From the NCBI RefSeq assembly GCF_001562275.1, contig NZ_CP014304.1:930001-994000 (forward strand): a DNA stretch of 64,000 nt, read 5' to 3'. Shown piece by piece: positions 36,186 to 46,438 of this stretch (within the stretch, counting starts at the first letter, position 1; every line of letters begins with the position of its first letter). The translations under genes were made by a program, and so were the position numbers. The stretch comes from Hymenobacter sp. PAMC 26628. Lineage in GTDB: Bacteria > Bacteroidota > Bacteroidia > Cytophagales > Hymenobacteraceae. The notes below the pieces were generated by a model that was not told the origin of the DNA, searched no databases, and saw nothing but the letters and a program-made list of their open reading frames with translations.

Positions 36186-38423
36186 ATGACCCCTTACCTC
36201 TACGCGGTGCCCGCGCTGGGCGTGTTTGCTTTGTTTTATACCTGGGTGCGGGCCGGCTGGGTGGCCCGGCAAGATGCTGGCAATGAGCGCATGACCACCA
36301 TTGCCGGCTACATTGCCGACGGAGCCATTGCCTTTTTACGGGCCGAATACAAAGTGCTGGGCCTGTTTGGGCTGATTGCTGGGGCCTTCCTGTTTTACCT
36401 GGGGAGCACCAGCGGCAATTCCAGCCCGGTCATCGTCATTGCCTTCGTTATCGGAGGCGTATTTTCGGCGCTGGCGGGCTTTATTGGGATGAAGATTGCC
36501 ACCAAGGCCAACGTGCGCACCGCCCAAGCGGCCCGCACTAGCCTGGCCACGGCCTTGAACGTGTCTTTTTCGGGCGGTTCGGTGATGGGCATGGGCGTGG
36601 CGGGCCTTGCCGTGTTAGGGCTGGGGTCCCTTTTTATTGTGTTTTATAAAATGTTTGTGCCCAGCGGCCTGGCTAATGGGCAGGAGATGGAAAAGGCCCT
36701 GGAAGTCCTCACCGGCTTCTCGCTCGGGGCCGAGAGCATTGCCCTGTTTGCCCGCGTGGGCGGCGGCATCTATACCAAAGCGGCCGACGTGGGGGCCGAC
36801 CTCGTGGGGAAGGTCGAAGCCGGCATTCCGGAGGACGACCCGCGCAACCCCGCCACCATTGCCGACAACGTGGGCGACAACGTGGGCGACGTGGCCGGCA
36901 TGGGGGCCGATTTGTTCGGCTCGTACGTGGCTACCATCTTGGCCACCATGGTGCTGGGGCGCGAGGTGCAGCTGGGCAGCGCCGACCATTTTGGGGGCCT
37001 GTCGCCCATTTTCCTGCCGATGGCCATTGCCGGCATGGGCATTCTGGCCTCGCTTGTCGGCATTTTGTGCGTGCGGGTGAAGGAGGGCGGCAACGTGCAG
37101 GGGGCCCTAAACCTGGGTAACTACATTTCGGTCGTTGTTTCCGCCGTGGCCTCTTATGGCCTCATCGCGTGGATTTTGCCTACTGGGGCCCTCACCATTC
37201 GCGGCGTGACTTTCGACGCGCTGCACGTGTTCTACGCCGTGTTGGTAGGCTTGGGCGTGGGCACGCTGATGAGCATCATCACTGAATACTACACGGCCAT
37301 GGGCAAGCGCCCGGTAAATAGCATCGTGCAGCAAAGCAGCACGGGCCACGCCACCACCGTGATTGGGGGCCTGGCCGTGGGCATGGAAAGCACGGTGCTG
37401 CCCATTCTGGTGCTGGCGGCGGGCATTGTACTGAGCTTCCGAGCCGCGGGCCTGTACGGCGTGGCCATTGCCGCGGCCGGCATGATGGCCACTACGGCCA
37501 TGCAGCTGGCCATCGACGCCTTTGGGCCCATTGCCGATAACGCCGGCGGCATCGCCGAGATGAGTGAGCTGCCCAAGGAAGTGCGTGAGCGCACCGATAT
37601 CCTGGACGCGGTGGGCAACACCACGGCCGCCACTGGCAAGGGCTTCGCCATCGCCTCGGCCGCCCTTACGTCGCTGGCCTTGTTCGCAGCGTTCATGGGC
37701 ACGGCGCACATCGACACCATCGACATCAGCAACGCCGACGTGCTGGCGGGCTTGTTTGTGGGAGCCATGATTCCGTTCATCTTTTCGGGCCTAGCCATCG
37801 CCGCCGTGGGCCGTGCTGCGATGGCGATGGTGCAGGAGGTGCGCCGCCAGTTCCGCGAGATTCCGGGCATCATGGAAGGCACGGCCCGGCCCGAGTACGA
37901 GAAGTGCGTGGCCATCTCGACCGCTGCCGCCATCCGCGAAATGATTTTGCCGGGGGCCATTGCCCTGCTCTCGCCCATCCTCGTGGGCTTCCTATTCGGC
38001 CCAAAGGTGCTCGGCGGCCTGCTGGCCGGCGTCACGGTGAGCGGCGTGCTGATGGCCATCTTCCAGAGCAACGCGGGCGGGGCCTGGGACAACGCCAAGA
38101 AGTCGTTCGAGAAAGGCGTGCTGGTGAACGGCGTGATGCAATACAAAGGCTCCGACGCCCACAAGGCTTCCGTGACCGGCGACACCGTGGGCGACCCGTT
38201 CAAGGACACGTCGGGGCCCAGCATGAACATCCTCATCAAGCTTATGAGCATCGTGTCGCTGGTCATCGCCCCGCACATCGCCGAGCACGCTGGGGGCCCC
38301 GGGGCCGCCGCCGCGCCCGCGCCGCTGCACTTCGAGCAAGCCTTCCGCCCCCGCATGCACTACTCCGAAACGCTGGTGCCCGCCGCGGCCCGCCTGCTGC
38401 GCACGGCCCTGCACCAGGAGTAG
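36186..38423 (+). CDS. hppA: Membrane-bound proton/sodium-pumping pyrophosphatase
   Basis: The 745-residue protein has about 16 membrane segments and the classical catalytic loops, [20 protein letters not shown] and [20 protein letters not shown]. It splits pyrophosphate and pumps ions out of the cytoplasm. [10 protein letters not shown] carries alanine where K+-independent enzymes have lysine, which points to the K+-dependent class; whether H+ or Na+ is pumped cannot be settled by eye. The C-terminus has an extra tail after the last helix, rich in Ala and Pro. A long palindromic repeat starts 2 bp after the stop. Confidence 0.97.
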   Translation: MTPYLYAVPALGVFALFYTWVRAGWVARQDAGNERMTTIAGYIADGAIAFLRAEYKVLGLFGLIAGAFLFYLGSTSGNSSPVIVIAFVIGGVFSALAGFIGMKIATKANVRTAQAARTSLATALNVSFSGGSVMGMGVAGLAVLGLGSLFIVFYKMFVPSGLANGQEMEKALEVLTGFSLGAESIALFARVGGGIYTKAADVGADLVGKVEAGIPEDDPRNPATIADNVGDNVGDVAGMGADLFGSYVATILATMVLGREVQLGSADHFGGLSPIFLPMAIAGMGILASLVGILCVRVKEGGNVQGALNLGNYISVVVSAVASYGLIAWILPTGALTIRGVTFDALHVFYAVLVGLGVGTLMSIITEYYTAMGKRPVNSIVQQSSTGHATTVIGGLAVGMESTVLPILVLAAGIVLSFRAAGLYGVAIAAAGMMATTAMQLAIDAFGPIADNAGGIAEMSELPKEVRERTDILDAVGNTTAATGKGFAIASAALTSLALFAAFMGTAHIDTIDISNADVLAGLFVGAMIPFIFSGLAIAAVGRAAMAMVQEVRRQFREIPGIMEGTARPEYEKCVAISTAAAIREMILPGAIALLSPILVGFLFGPKVLGGLLAGVTVSGVLMAIFQSNAGGAWDNAKKSFEKGVLVNGVMQYKGSDAHKASVTGDTVGDPFKDTSGPSMNILIKLMSIVSLVIAPHIAEHAGGPGAAAAPAPLHFEQAFRPRMHYSETLVPAAARLLRTALHQE

Positions 38424-38424
38424 G

Positions 38425-38756
38425 TCATGACCACGGATTTAGCGGAGTGGGCGGATGGGTTGGATTTCGGGGACAATTGGCCGGCGGTGGCTGGGGCCCC
38501 AGGGTGGGGCCCGGTAATCGTTAGGTGCTTCATGCTTGATTCCAGGGAGGCATTTCGTGCTTCTTTAGCCGCTCGTGGCCTTGAATGAGCATCATTGATT
38601 GACCCTGGGCATCGGCTAGGACAGCCCAGCGATTACCGGGCAGGCGGCAAAATGCCGCCCGCCCGGCGCGGCCCTGCCTGGGGGCCCCAACGGGGCCTAG
38701 CCAATCGTCCCCAAAATCCGATTCATCCGCCTAATCCGATAAATCCGTGGTTATGA
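38425..38756. repeat. Long inverted repeat (CCACGGATTT family), copy 1
   Basis: The arms 38425-38481 and 38700-38756, about 57 bp each, are imperfect reverse complements with shared blocks CCACGGATTT, GGCGGATG and GGGGACAATTGGC/GGGGACGATTGGC. The 218-bp centre holds GC-rich inverted sequence of its own but no open frame. The element fills the gap from the hppA stop to the hpt promoter. A second copy follows dnaJ at 54565. Confidence 0.8.
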
Positions 38757-38759
38757 CAG

Positions 38760-38767
38760 TAGCTTTG
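38760..38767 (+). promoter_or_regulatory. Putative -7 box TAGCTTTG
   Basis: An exact TAnnTTTG match lies 25 bp before the hpt start and immediately outside the repeat arm. It excludes the longer open frame from 38747 as the true start. Confidence 0.55.
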
Positions 38768-38791
38768 CGGTTCAATTTTTCCCCGCACCGC

Positions 38792-39334
38792 ATGGGCTCA
38801 TCCCCCAACATTACCCTCCACGACAAAGCGTTTCGCCCGTATTTATCGGCCGCTGAGCTGGCCACGGCCGTCGAGGAGCTGGCCGCCCGCCTTAGTGCCG
38901 ACTACGCCGGCCGCCGGCCCTTGTTCGTGGTCGTGCTCACGGGGGGCTTCATGTTTGCCTCCGATTTACTCAAGTGCTTCAGCGGCGAATGCGAAATCGT
39001 CTTCATCCGGGTGGCCTCGTACGAGGGCACGAACAGCACCGGCCAGGTGCAGGAAATCCTGGGCCTGCGCGAAGACGTGCAGGGCCGCGACCTGATTCTG
39101 GTGGAAGACATCGTGGACACCGGCACTACCCTGCACCACCTGCTGCCCGCGCTGCTGGCCAAAAACCCGGCTTCGGTGGAAATCGCCGCCTTGTTTTTTA
39201 AGCCCGCTAGCCTGCGCCACGACCTGACGCTGAATTACATTGCCTTAGAAATCCCCAACGATTTCGTGGTAGGGTATGGTCTCGACTACGATGGGCTGGG
39301 CCGCAACCTGCCCGAAGTGTACGTGGCCGTGTAG
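38792..39334 (+). CDS. hpt: Hypoxanthine phosphoribosyltransferase
   Basis: The 180-residue protein has the PRPP-binding motif LILVEDIVDTGTTL around residue 103 and the N-terminal VVLTGGFMFASDL. It converts hypoxanthine and usually guanine with PRPP into nucleotides for purine salvage. The start at ATG 38792 is set by the upstream TAGCTTTG box, giving the normal family length. adk follows after 85 bp, so the two purine-nucleotide genes may be co-transcribed. Confidence 0.92.
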   Translation: MGSSPNITLHDKAFRPYLSAAELATAVEELAARLSADYAGRRPLFVVVLTGGFMFASDLLKCFSGECEIVFIRVASYEGTNSTGQVQEILGLREDVQGRDLILVEDIVDTGTTLHHLLPALLAKNPASVEIAALFFKPASLRHDLTLNYIALEIPNDFVVGYGLDYDGLGRNLPEVYVAV

Positions 39335-39419
39335 GGCCCCCGGCCGCTGGCCTTTGTTAAGGATTGATTAACTTCCCCCACCAACCCACCCGGCGCGTTT
39401 GCGCCCAGCCCCCGTTTCC

Positions 39420-40043
39420 ATGCTGAATATTGTACTGTTCGGCCCGCCCGGTGCGGGCAAAGGCACCCAGAGCCAGAAGCTCATCGCTCACTACCACCTG
39501 GTGCACCTAAGTACTGGCGACTTGCTGCGAGCCCAGATTGCCCAGGGCACGGAGCTAGGCCTGCGCGCCAAAAAGCTGATGGACGAAGGCCTGCTGGTGC
39601 CCGACGAAGTCGTGATTGGCATGATTGACAGCGCCCTGAACGCCAACAAAGCCGCTGCGGGCTTCATCTTCGACGGCTTCCCGCGCACCGTGCCGCAGGC
39701 CGAAAGCCTCGACCGGCTGCTGGCCCAGCACCAGGCCACCATCGGCTGCATGGTGGCCCTGGAAGTAGGGGAGGAGGAGCTGGTGACGCGCCTGCTGGAA
39801 CGCGGCAAAACCAGCAACCGCCCCGACGACCAGGACGAAACCAAGATCCGGCGCCGCGTAACGGTGTACAACACCGAAACTGCCCAGGTGGCCGGCTACT
39901 ACGCCGCCCAGCACAAGTTCCACGCCCTCAATGGCATTGGGATTATCGACGACATTTTTGGCCAGGTGTGCGCCGTTATCGACCAGCACCAAGCGGCTGC
40001 CAACGAAACCCCGGTCGCGGCCATCAGAGAGGTACAGGCGTAG
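39420..40043 (+). CDS. adk: Adenylate kinase
   Basis: The 207-residue protein has the P-loop GPPGAGKGT at residues 8-16, HLSTGDLLRAQ, the FIFDGFPRT substrate block and ERGKTSNRPDDQDE as a short lid without zinc cysteines. It converts ATP and AMP to two ADP. The open frame extends seven codons upstream; ATG 39420 gives the conserved N-terminus. The C-terminal tail of about 15 residues after the last helix is slightly long. obgE follows, as is common in this phylum. Confidence 0.96.
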   Translation: MLNIVLFGPPGAGKGTQSQKLIAHYHLVHLSTGDLLRAQIAQGTELGLRAKKLMDEGLLVPDEVVIGMIDSALNANKAAAGFIFDGFPRTVPQAESLDRLLAQHQATIGCMVALEVGEEELVTRLLERGKTSNRPDDQDETKIRRRVTVYNTETAQVAGYYAAQHKFHALNGIGIIDDIFGQVCAVIDQHQAAANETPVAAIREVQA

Positions 40044-40057
40044 CAGTAGCAACCATG

Positions 40058-40148
40058 TTGCGAGTTAGAAGTGATGAGTTATGAGTTTCGGCCCATGCGT
40101 CTGAAATTCATAACTCATTTATTATTAGCCCGTCCGGCGATTCGCAAC
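40058..40148. repeat. Imperfect palindrome between adk and obgE
   Basis: ATGAGTTATGAGTTT (40074-40088) faces AAATTCATAACTCAT (40104-40118), with outer arms GTTGCGA and TCGCAAC at 40058 and 40142. It fills most of the 135-bp gap. It could fold as a hairpin in RNA; no T-run makes it a standard terminator. Confidence 0.6.
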
Positions 40149-40178
40149 GCATAATTTTTAATTCAAATCCCCATAGCA

Positions 40179-41177
40179 GTGGCTTCTAATAACTTCATCG
40201 ACTACGTTAAACTGGTTTGCCGCTCGGGCAAAGGCGGGGCGGGTTCGCACCATTTCTTCCGCGCCAAGGGCTTGCCCAACGGGGGCCCCGACGGCGGCGA
40301 CGGCGGCCGTGGCGGCCACATCATTCTGGAGGGCAACTCGCAGCTGTGGACCTTGCTGCACTTGCAGTACCAAAAGCACGTGTTTGCCAAAGACGGCGAG
40401 GGCGGCGGCGAAAACCTGCGCTCGGGGGCCCAGGGGGCCGACATTGTGCTGCAAGTGCCCCTCGGCACGGTGGCCCGGAGCGCCGAAACCGGTGAGCAAC
40501 TGCTCGAAATCACGGAGCAGGGCCAGCGCCTGATTCTGGTGCCCGGCGGGCGCGGCGGCCTGGGCAACGACCACTTCAAAACTTCCACCAACCAAGCCCC
40601 GGAGTACGCCCAGCCCGGCGAGCCGGCCGTGGAGGCCCTGGTCGTGCTAGAGTTGAAGCTGTTGGCCGACGTGGGCTTGGTGGGCTTCCCCAACGCGGGC
40701 AAGAGCACGCTGCTTTCGGTGGTGTCGGCGGCCAAGCCCAAAATTGCCGACTACGCCTTCACCACCCTCGTGCCCAACCTGGGCGTGGTGGCCTACCGCG
40801 ACTTCAAGTCGTTCGTGATGGCCGACATTCCCGGCATCATCGAGGGCGCGGCTGAGGGCCGGGGGTTGGGCACACGCTTTTTGCGCCACATCGAGCGCAA
40901 CTCCATGCTGCTCTTTATGATAGCCTGCGACAGCCCCGACATTGCCGCCGAATACCAAGTGCTGCTGGGCGAGCTGCGCCAATTCAACCCCGAGCTGCTC
41001 GATAAAACGCGCCTGCTCGCCATCACCAAAACCGACATGCTCGACGAGGAGCTGGAGGCCGAGATGCGCGCCTCGCTACCCGCCGATTTGCCGCCCACGG
41101 TGTTCATTTCCAGCCTGATCAACAAGAACATCCAGCCGCTGAAGGACATGATTTGGCAGGCCCTGCACAAAGTATGA
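40179..41177 (+). CDS. obgE: Obg-family GTPase
   Basis: The 332-residue protein starts at GTG 40179 and has the glycine-rich Obg domain ([29 protein letters not shown]) over about the first 158 residues. The G domain follows with P-loop GFPNAGKST from about residue 168, [20 protein letters not shown] and the closing SSL motif. It binds GTP and takes part in ribosome assembly. There is no C-terminal OCT domain, normal for the phylum. The last 27 bases of coding homology recur at 46479, beyond the next gene module. Confidence 0.96.
   Translation: MASNNFIDYVKLVCRSGKGGAGSHHFFRAKGLPNGGPDGGDGGRGGHIILEGNSQLWTLLHLQYQKHVFAKDGEGGGENLRSGAQGADIVLQVPLGTVARSAETGEQLLEITEQGQRLILVPGGRGGLGNDHFKTSTNQAPEYAQPGEPAVEALVVLELKLLADVGLVGFPNAGKSTLLSVVSAAKPKIADYAFTTLVPNLGVVAYRDFKSFVMADIPGIIEGAAEGRGLGTRFLRHIERNSMLLFMIACDSPDIAAEYQVLLGELRQFNPELLDKTRLLAITKTDMLDEELEAEMRASLPADLPPTVFISSLINKNIQPLKDMIWQALHKV
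41142..41168. repeat. 27-bp direct repeat, left copy (obgE 3' end)
   Basis: These bases, inside the obgE 3' end, are identical to 46479-46505. The two copies bracket the minus-strand CDP-sugar module. They could be attachment-site halves, though no integrase was seen. Confidence 0.7.
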
Positions 41178-41183
41178 TTTACG

Positions 41184-42176
41184 TCAAATTATTCTTGAGG
41201 AAAGGATTAGCAATTTAATAGGTTCGATAACGGTTTTCCTGAAAAAATACCTCGTGAAATAAACTAAATTGCCAAGCTTAAAATTGATTTTGCTTTTTCC
41301 TTTTCCATGCTTTTTATTTAATTCGAGTAGATTATCCACAAAGTAGGTGAAGAGTGCATCCGGAGCAAAAAAAGCCTCCCAATTTTCCCGGGCCAGGGTA
41401 GCTTTTGAGAGCCAGTTTAGCTCTTCACGGGCGAGAACGGCTGGAATGGTATGTACTTGGTTTTCAGGAATAAAGATTGCAAATTCATCCCATTTAGGCC
41501 CAGCGGGGCGTACCCAGTTATCGGAGATGATTACCGGTATTCGACCGGCTTGCATGGTTTCGAACAAGCGGCTAGATGACGTTCCTATCCCCTTGGGGCA
41601 CAAAACAAACTTGCTATTGGTAAGTAATGCTGCATAGCGCAGCTGCAAGTCTTTTGGTTTTTCGGGCGCGTACATGTCTCGCTCTGAAGTCATGATAAGT
41701 CCACGCTCGTGCCGCAGCTTCAAAATTTCCTTTCGAGGCTTTGATTGCGGTTTTCCATAAAATGAAAAAAGAAAATCCGGTATTACGGTTAAATCACACG
41801 ATATGTACGTGTTTATTGTTTCTAGATAAGGTGACGCACGCATCTTGCGGTCATCAAACGTTTGTTTAGGAAAACACGTATACAGCCCGGGCAGGATAAG
41901 CCAAGGCAAATCGTGCGGGTTGTACATGAATGTTTTATGGGGATATTTTTTAGCAAGTGGATTATTCTTTAGCTTTTTAAAAAAAGGGTCTGAATGATAC
42001 CGAGAGTTTTCGATGAACAGAATAATGTCGGCTTCTTCCGCCGTGTTCACCACTGTATGTTTTTTGTATTTATCCAGGGCAGCATTTCTTAAGAATGCAC
42101 CGAGTGGCTCGGAGTCTTCGTAAGCAGAAGTTATATAAACCTTGGCGGCGCGAATCTGCATTGAACCGGAGCTCAT
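41184..42176 (-). CDS. Exostosin-family (GT47-like) glycosyltransferase
   Basis: The 330-residue protein has the exostosin C-terminal signature: FVLCPKGIGTSSSRLFETMQ followed by AGRIPVIISDNWVRP. The N-terminal half, with ADIILFIENSRYHSDPFF, is diverged but matches the layout of bacterial exostosin-domain proteins. It would transfer one sugar to a surface glycan. It is the last gene of the minus-strand module and ends 6 bp from the obgE stop. Base composition is lower in GC than its neighbours. ATG 42161 is a possible alternative start. Confidence 0.85.
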   Translation of the reverse strand: MSSGSMQIRAAKVYITSAYEDSEPLGAFLRNAALDKYKKHTVVNTAEEADIILFIENSRYHSDPFFKKLKNNPLAKKYPHKTFMYNPHDLPWLILPGLYTCFPKQTFDDRKMRASPYLETINTYISCDLTVIPDFLFSFYGKPQSKPRKEILKLRHERGLIMTSERDMYAPEKPKDLQLRYAALLTNSKFVLCPKGIGTSSSRLFETMQAGRIPVIISDNWVRPAGPKWDEFAIFIPENQVHTIPAVLAREELNWLSKATLARENWEAFFAPDALFTYFVDNLLELNKKHGKGKSKINFKLGNLVYFTRYFFRKTVIEPIKLLILSSRII

Positions 42177-42257
42177 CGTATTTGGGCAAAAATTGGGTGT
42201 TGAGTATATACTCCTTGAAAATAATTCACGTGCAATACAAAAGGTTGCTGTTCTGCT

Positions 42258-43598
42258 TTACTCAGTAACCGGGTAGCCACTGCTTAAAAGTGCGGTGGCC
42301 GTAGAGCTAAAATATGTTTCTTGTTCACGGCGAAGCTGGTCTACTAGCCGGTTTTCGGGCAAAATCACGTCGTCGTAGCACAACACTTGGTCGCGGGGAA
42401 TGTCGCGGCGCAAAGTGCAACCCTCGGCTACGCCAAGGGGGAGCAATTTTTCCTGCCGCACTACATCGGCGTTTTCGGCCAAGCCGTAGGTGTGGTAGTG
42501 GCCAATGCCGTCGAGCAGCTGGCCTGCCCGCAACGGGATTTTAGCAGCCGTGACCACTTCTACGCTCATTGGGCCCGCGGGAGCCAGCGTTGCGTCGTGA
42601 AAAAGAACCGCCCGTGCCACAGAATTGGGCGTTTCGAAGTGGCAGAGGTGGTAGGGCGTGTGGAAGCAATAAAGCGGGCCCGGGCCAAGCTTGTAGAGCT
42701 TGAGGTAGTGCTGCTGCACAGGGTCGTTGATGGTGCCTAGCACGAAAACCCCGGGCCCGGGGGCTGCCCCGACCACATAATCGACTATGCCGGGGCCCCC
42801 ATTTAAAAGCAAATCGTGCGGGTACCAGTCAGGAGCCTCGGTTACGGGGGTGCCGGGCGCGACGGTGGGACCCAGCATGCCCCGGCGTGCCACCCGCATC
42901 CCCAAAGCGTTGGCAATAACGGCCTGCTCGAAGCTGATTTTGCTGCCATCGGCGAAGCTGGTGACCATGCTTGGGTTCTGGCCCCATTGCCGGGCAAACC
43001 CTTCCTGAGTGGTGGGGTTGCGGTAGGGGTCGTGCAGTCCCTTAATATTGCCGCACATGACGGGCTTAATGCCCATGCCTTTAACAAACCGGACTAGGTT
43101 GAGCGTTACGCCCGGTTGGTCGCCGTCGGCCACAGTATATACCACGCCGGCACGGTCGGCGTACACTTTCAGGATGGGCCCCACGGTGCCGTCCAATTCG
43201 GCGTTCAAGAGCACGATGTGCTTGCCGTGGCCAATGGCCTTCAGCACCACGCGTGCGCCATACTCCACGGCCCCGGTTACTTCGATGATGGCGTCGATGC
43301 CAGCAGCTTGGCCCAGCAGCAGGGCATCGTCGGTGATGGCGGGCTGGCCCGCCTGGATGCAGGCTTCCAACTCGGCCAGGGTGTTGGCTTCCCGCACCTC
43401 GGCCACGCCGGCCTCGGCGTAGGCGTGGCGGGCGTTGGCCAGGGTGCGGTTGGCGATGGCCACAAGCTCCATACCGGGCACGTACCGGCAAATCTGCCGG
43501 GCCACGCCCCGGCCCATAAACCCGGCCCCGACCATGCCCACGCGAATGGGGTTGCCGGCTTGATGCCGCCGTTGAAGGGCGCTGTCAATCAAAATCAT
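42258..43598 (-). CDS. NAD(P)-dependent oxidoreductase, homoserine-dehydrogenase-like, with SAF-type C-terminus
   Basis: The 446-residue protein has a Rossmann start, VGMVGAGFMGRGVARQI near residue 20, and DAIIEVTGAVEYGARV, both as in homoserine-dehydrogenase-like proteins. The C-terminal 90 residues (IPLRAGQLLDGIGHYHTYG, LPLGVAEGCTLRRDI) resemble a SAF domain. Such proteins are found beside cytidylyltransferase and RfbC-like genes in sugar clusters; the reaction is unknown to me. The frame is open 19 codons further upstream, but ATG 43598 fits the fold better. It starts 33 bp after the RfbC-like gene. Confidence 0.82.
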   Translation of the reverse strand: MILIDSALQRRHQAGNPIRVGMVGAGFMGRGVARQICRYVPGMELVAIANRTLANARHAYAEAGVAEVREANTLAELEACIQAGQPAITDDALLLGQAAGIDAIIEVTGAVEYGARVVLKAIGHGKHIVLLNAELDGTVGPILKVYADRAGVVYTVADGDQPGVTLNLVRFVKGMGIKPVMCGNIKGLHDPYRNPTTQEGFARQWGQNPSMVTSFADGSKISFEQAVIANALGMRVARRGMLGPTVAPGTPVTEAPDWYPHDLLLNGGPGIVDYVVGAAPGPGVFVLGTINDPVQQHYLKLYKLGPGPLYCFHTPYHLCHFETPNSVARAVLFHDATLAPAGPMSVEVVTAAKIPLRAGQLLDGIGHYHTYGLAENADVVRQEKLLPLGVAEGCTLRRDIPRDQVLCYDDVILPENRLVDQLRREQETYFSSTATALLSSGYPVTE

Positions 43599-43630
43599 GC
43601 GGTAAAATGAAAAGTGTCCGGCAGGAGGAA

Positions 43631-44185
43631 TTATTTGGTCGGCGCAAGTGGCCAAGCCGGCACAAAGTCGGGGTGCTGGCGGTCTTTCTCGGAAACGAGG
43701 ACGGGTGCCAGCGGCCAGATGATGCCCAGGCCGGGATCATCCCACCGCAGGCCACGCTCGGCACCCGGCGCGTACTTGGCGGATACCTGGTAGCCCACGT
43801 CGGTATCATCGGCAAGTGTGAGAAAGCCGTGGGCGAAGCGGCCCGGCACAAACAACATGCGGAAAGAATCCGCGGTTAGGTCCACGCCAAGCCAGTGCCC
43901 GTAAGTAGGCGACTCTTCCCGCAGGTCCACGATGACGTCGTGGATGGCCCCGCGGGTGCAGCGCACCAGTTTGGTTTCCTCGTGGGGCGGCAGTTGGTAG
44001 TGCATGCCGCGCAGGGTGCCGCGCCGAGGGTTGGAAGAAACGTTGGCCTGCTGGGGCGGTAGCATAATACCGTGGGCCGCAAATTCATCTTCGCACCAGC
44101 TGCGGGCAAAAAAACCGCGTTCGTCAACGCGCCGCTCTACGTCGATGATAAAGGCGCCGGCGAGGGGGGTTTCGGTGAAAATCAT
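43631..44185 (-). CDS. dTDP-4-dehydrorhamnose 3,5-epimerase-like cupin
   Basis: The 184-residue protein has the RfbC blocks DERGFFARSWCEDEF, RGTLRGMHYQLPPHEETKLVR, VRCTRGAIHDVIVDLR and VPGRFAHGFLTL, including the catalytic histidine in RGMHYQ. RfbC enzymes epimerise 4-keto sugars at C3 and C5. Here it sits in a CDP-sugar setting with RfbF, so the substrate may be a CDP-4-keto sugar. ATG 44185 is used; a TTG two codons upstream is the other option. Confidence 0.9.
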   Translation of the reverse strand: MIFTETPLAGAFIIDVERRVDERGFFARSWCEDEFAAHGIMLPPQQANVSSNPRRGTLRGMHYQLPPHEETKLVRCTRGAIHDVIVDLREESPTYGHWLGVDLTADSFRMLFVPGRFAHGFLTLADDTDVGYQVSAKYAPGAERGLRWDDPGLGIIWPLAPVLVSEKDRQHPDFVPAWPLAPTK

Positions 44186-44238
44186 AGTCAAATAATGCTA
44201 CGGTAGATAGAAGGGGGGATAAACCCAGGTAGCAAACG

Positions 44239-45315
44239 TTAAGCCAAGGCCGGCTGGGCCGCTAATTCGGGGGCCCAGGCCAGCGTTTCGGTAAGCTGGC
44301 CGGTTTCGCGCAGGTGGCCGAGGACGCGCAACCGGATCAGGTCCGAGGAGCGAAAATTGGCATCGTGGAAGTTCATGCGCCGCAGGCCGTCCCGCAGTTC
44401 GGCAATTGTATCCGGCAAGGTGCGTTGGGGCTGATGTTGCGGAGCCAGCTGGCGAAACAAGTCAAAGTCGACCCGGTACGAGCGTTTGTCGGGCGGGGCT
44501 GCCGGGTTCAGCACCACTTCGGTGCCCGGGATGATTGCGGCCACTGCGGCCGCCAAATCCCGAACCTGGTAGTTCCAGGCGGCGGTGCCCGCATTCACGG
44601 CCAGGAACTGGCCGCCATGGGCAGCTGGGCGGCCCAGGGCCCACTCGATGGCCCGGGCCATGTCCTGCACGTGGATGAGCGGCCGCCAGGGCGAGCCGTC
44701 GCTGAGAATGCTAATTTGGCCCGTAGCCACCGCGCCCGCCACAAAATCGTTCACTACCAGGTCTAGGCGCAGCCGGTCGCTCCAGCCGCAGGCCGTGGCA
44801 AAGCGCAGGCAGGTCACGGTGAAGCCATCGCCCGCCAAGGCCTGCAAATCTTGTTCGCTTTGCACTTTGGAGCGGGCGTAGGCCGTCAGCGGATTCAGGG
44901 CCGCGGCTTCGGTTTTGGCGGCGTCGCCCCCGGCCCCGTAAATGCTGCACGAACTAGCAAATACGAACGCCCGCACCCCTGCCTGCTTGGCCAACTGCGC
45001 CAGCCGGATACCGGCCGCGTGGTTGACGGCCATTGTGGCGGCCTCGTAAGTTTGCCCCATGGGGTCGTTGCTGATGGCAGCCAAGTGAACCACCCCGTCT
45101 ACATCGCGCAGCAATTCGGCGGGGAGGTGGCGAACATCACCGAAAATTTGGCGGTCAAGGCGAGATTCGGGCAGGCGCGTGGGCCCCGTCAGGCAATGCG
45201 CAAAATAACCGGCGTCGTAGCCTATAAGCTGAGCTTGTGGGAACTCCTGCCGCAAGCGCTGCACTACGCCCGGCCCAACGTAGCCCATGTTGCCGGTTAT
45301 CAAAATACGTTCCAT
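44239..45315 (-). CDS. NAD-dependent epimerase/dehydratase (extended SDR)
   Basis: The 358-residue protein begins ILITGNMGYVGPGVVQRL (Rossmann loop). VVHLAAISNDPMGQTYE follows near residue 76, FASSCSIYGAGG is the serine block and LTAYARSK holds the Tyr/Lys pair. It is an extended short-chain dehydrogenase acting on a nucleotide sugar. Its place between RfbF and the RfbC-like gene suggests a dehydratase or reductase step in CDP-sugar synthesis, but it lacks close resemblance to RfbG. It ends 53 bp before the RfbC-like start. Confidence 0.88.
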   Translation of the reverse strand: MERILITGNMGYVGPGVVQRLRQEFPQAQLIGYDAGYFAHCLTGPTRLPESRLDRQIFGDVRHLPAELLRDVDGVVHLAAISNDPMGQTYEAATMAVNHAAGIRLAQLAKQAGVRAFVFASSCSIYGAGGDAAKTEAAALNPLTAYARSKVQSEQDLQALAGDGFTVTCLRFATACGWSDRLRLDLVVNDFVAGAVATGQISILSDGSPWRPLIHVQDMARAIEWALGRPAAHGGQFLAVNAGTAAWNYQVRDLAAAVAAIIPGTEVVLNPAAPPDKRSYRVDFDLFRQLAPQHQPQRTLPDTIAELRDGLRRMNFHDANFRSSDLIRLRVLGHLRETGQLTETLAWAPELAAQPALA

Positions 45316-45445
45316 GATTGATTTGATAAATAAGTTGCTAAAACACTTGAATCTGCACGGGCACGATTAAGGTGCCTTTGAGACCAAAGCAGACTGGTTA
45401 AACAGCCACTCGGCTACCCCGTTTTTGATAGAAATGGCGCCGCTG

Positions 45446-46276
45446 CTATACTGCCGCCAGTGGGTCCATCGAAGTAAAAGAGGGCGAGCTGGCGGCGGTA
45501 GTCCACACCTTCCAGGGAGCATCGCCCTGCTGCCACAAGTTTTCCAGCAAGTTTTTGTCGCGCAGGCTGTCCATTGGCTGCCAAAAGCCCGCGTGGCGAA
45601 AAGCGGTAAGCTGGCCATCGGCCGCGAGTTGCGCCAACGGCTCGTGTTCCCAAACGGTGGCATCGCCCTCGATGTAATCAAGTACTGCCGGATCGAGCAC
45701 AAAAAAGCCGCCGTTGACCCATGGCATCACCTCGCCAATGGGTTTCTCGGTGAACCCATTCACCAGCGCCGAGTTCTCGTTGAGGTTGAAGACCCCGAAG
45801 CGGCCGGGCTGATGAACGGCCGTGAGGGTAGCCAGCTTGCCGTGGGCACGGTGGTGGGCAACGGAGGCGTTGATATCGACGTTGCTTACGCCATCGCCGT
45901 AGGTCAGGCAAAAGGTTTCGCTGCCTAAATATTCCCGCACCCGCCGCAGGCGGCCCCCAGTCATGGTATTTTGGCCGGTGTCGACCAGCGTGACGGTCCA
46001 TGGCTCGGCGTGGGCCCGGTGGACCCGCATTTCGTTGCGAGCCATACAAAATGTCACATCGGCGTTGTGCAGGAAGTAATCAGCGAAATACTGTTTGATA
46101 ATGTGGCCTTTAAAGCCGCAACAGATGATAAATTCACTGATACCATGGTGAGCATATATCTTCATGATGTGCCACAAGATGGGACGCCCCCCAATTTCTA
46201 CCATTGGCTTTGGCCGGATACTACTTTCTTCGCTGATGCGGGTGCCATAGCCCCCAGCCAAGATTACTGCTTTCAT
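45446..46276 (-). CDS. rfbF: Glucose-1-phosphate cytidylyltransferase
   Basis: From ATG 46276 the protein has 276 residues: [19 protein letters not shown] (nucleotidyltransferase signature), [30 protein letters not shown] (acidic metal site) and [19 protein letters not shown]. These are specific to RfbF, which makes CDP-glucose from CTP and glucose-1-phosphate. It heads the minus-strand module. Relatives end soon after PWKVW; about 17 further residues follow here, so the very end may be altered. The open frame extends 13 codons upstream without support. Confidence 0.93.
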   Translation of the reverse strand: MKAVILAGGYGTRISEESSIRPKPMVEIGGRPILWHIMKIYAHHGISEFIICCGFKGHIIKQYFADYFLHNADVTFCMARNEMRVHRAHAEPWTVTLVDTGQNTMTGGRLRRVREYLGSETFCLTYGDGVSNVDINASVAHHRAHGKLATLTAVHQPGRFGVFNLNENSALVNGFTEKPIGEVMPWVNGGFFVLDPAVLDYIEGDATVWEHEPLAQLAADGQLTAFRHAGFWQPMDSLRDKNLLENLWQQGDAPWKVWTTAASSPSFTSMDPLAAV

Positions 46277-46438
46277 CGTGTTGGATTGTGTATTGACTAG
46301 ATAGAATAAATTCAATAGCTGCTTAAGAAATTATTGTGCTTATTAGTCTGGGCGAATTAAAAATGAAGTAAATGTGAGGGTAATTTAGGCGATTAGCGAA
46401 ACTTATCGCTAAAATGGACCAATCATGTTTAAATTTCT

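Noticed and set aside
37289..38356. Long minus-strand frame (355 codons) across hppA
   Set aside because: It is antisense to strongly conserved pyrophosphatase motifs. Long antisense frames are expected in GC-rich coding sequence.
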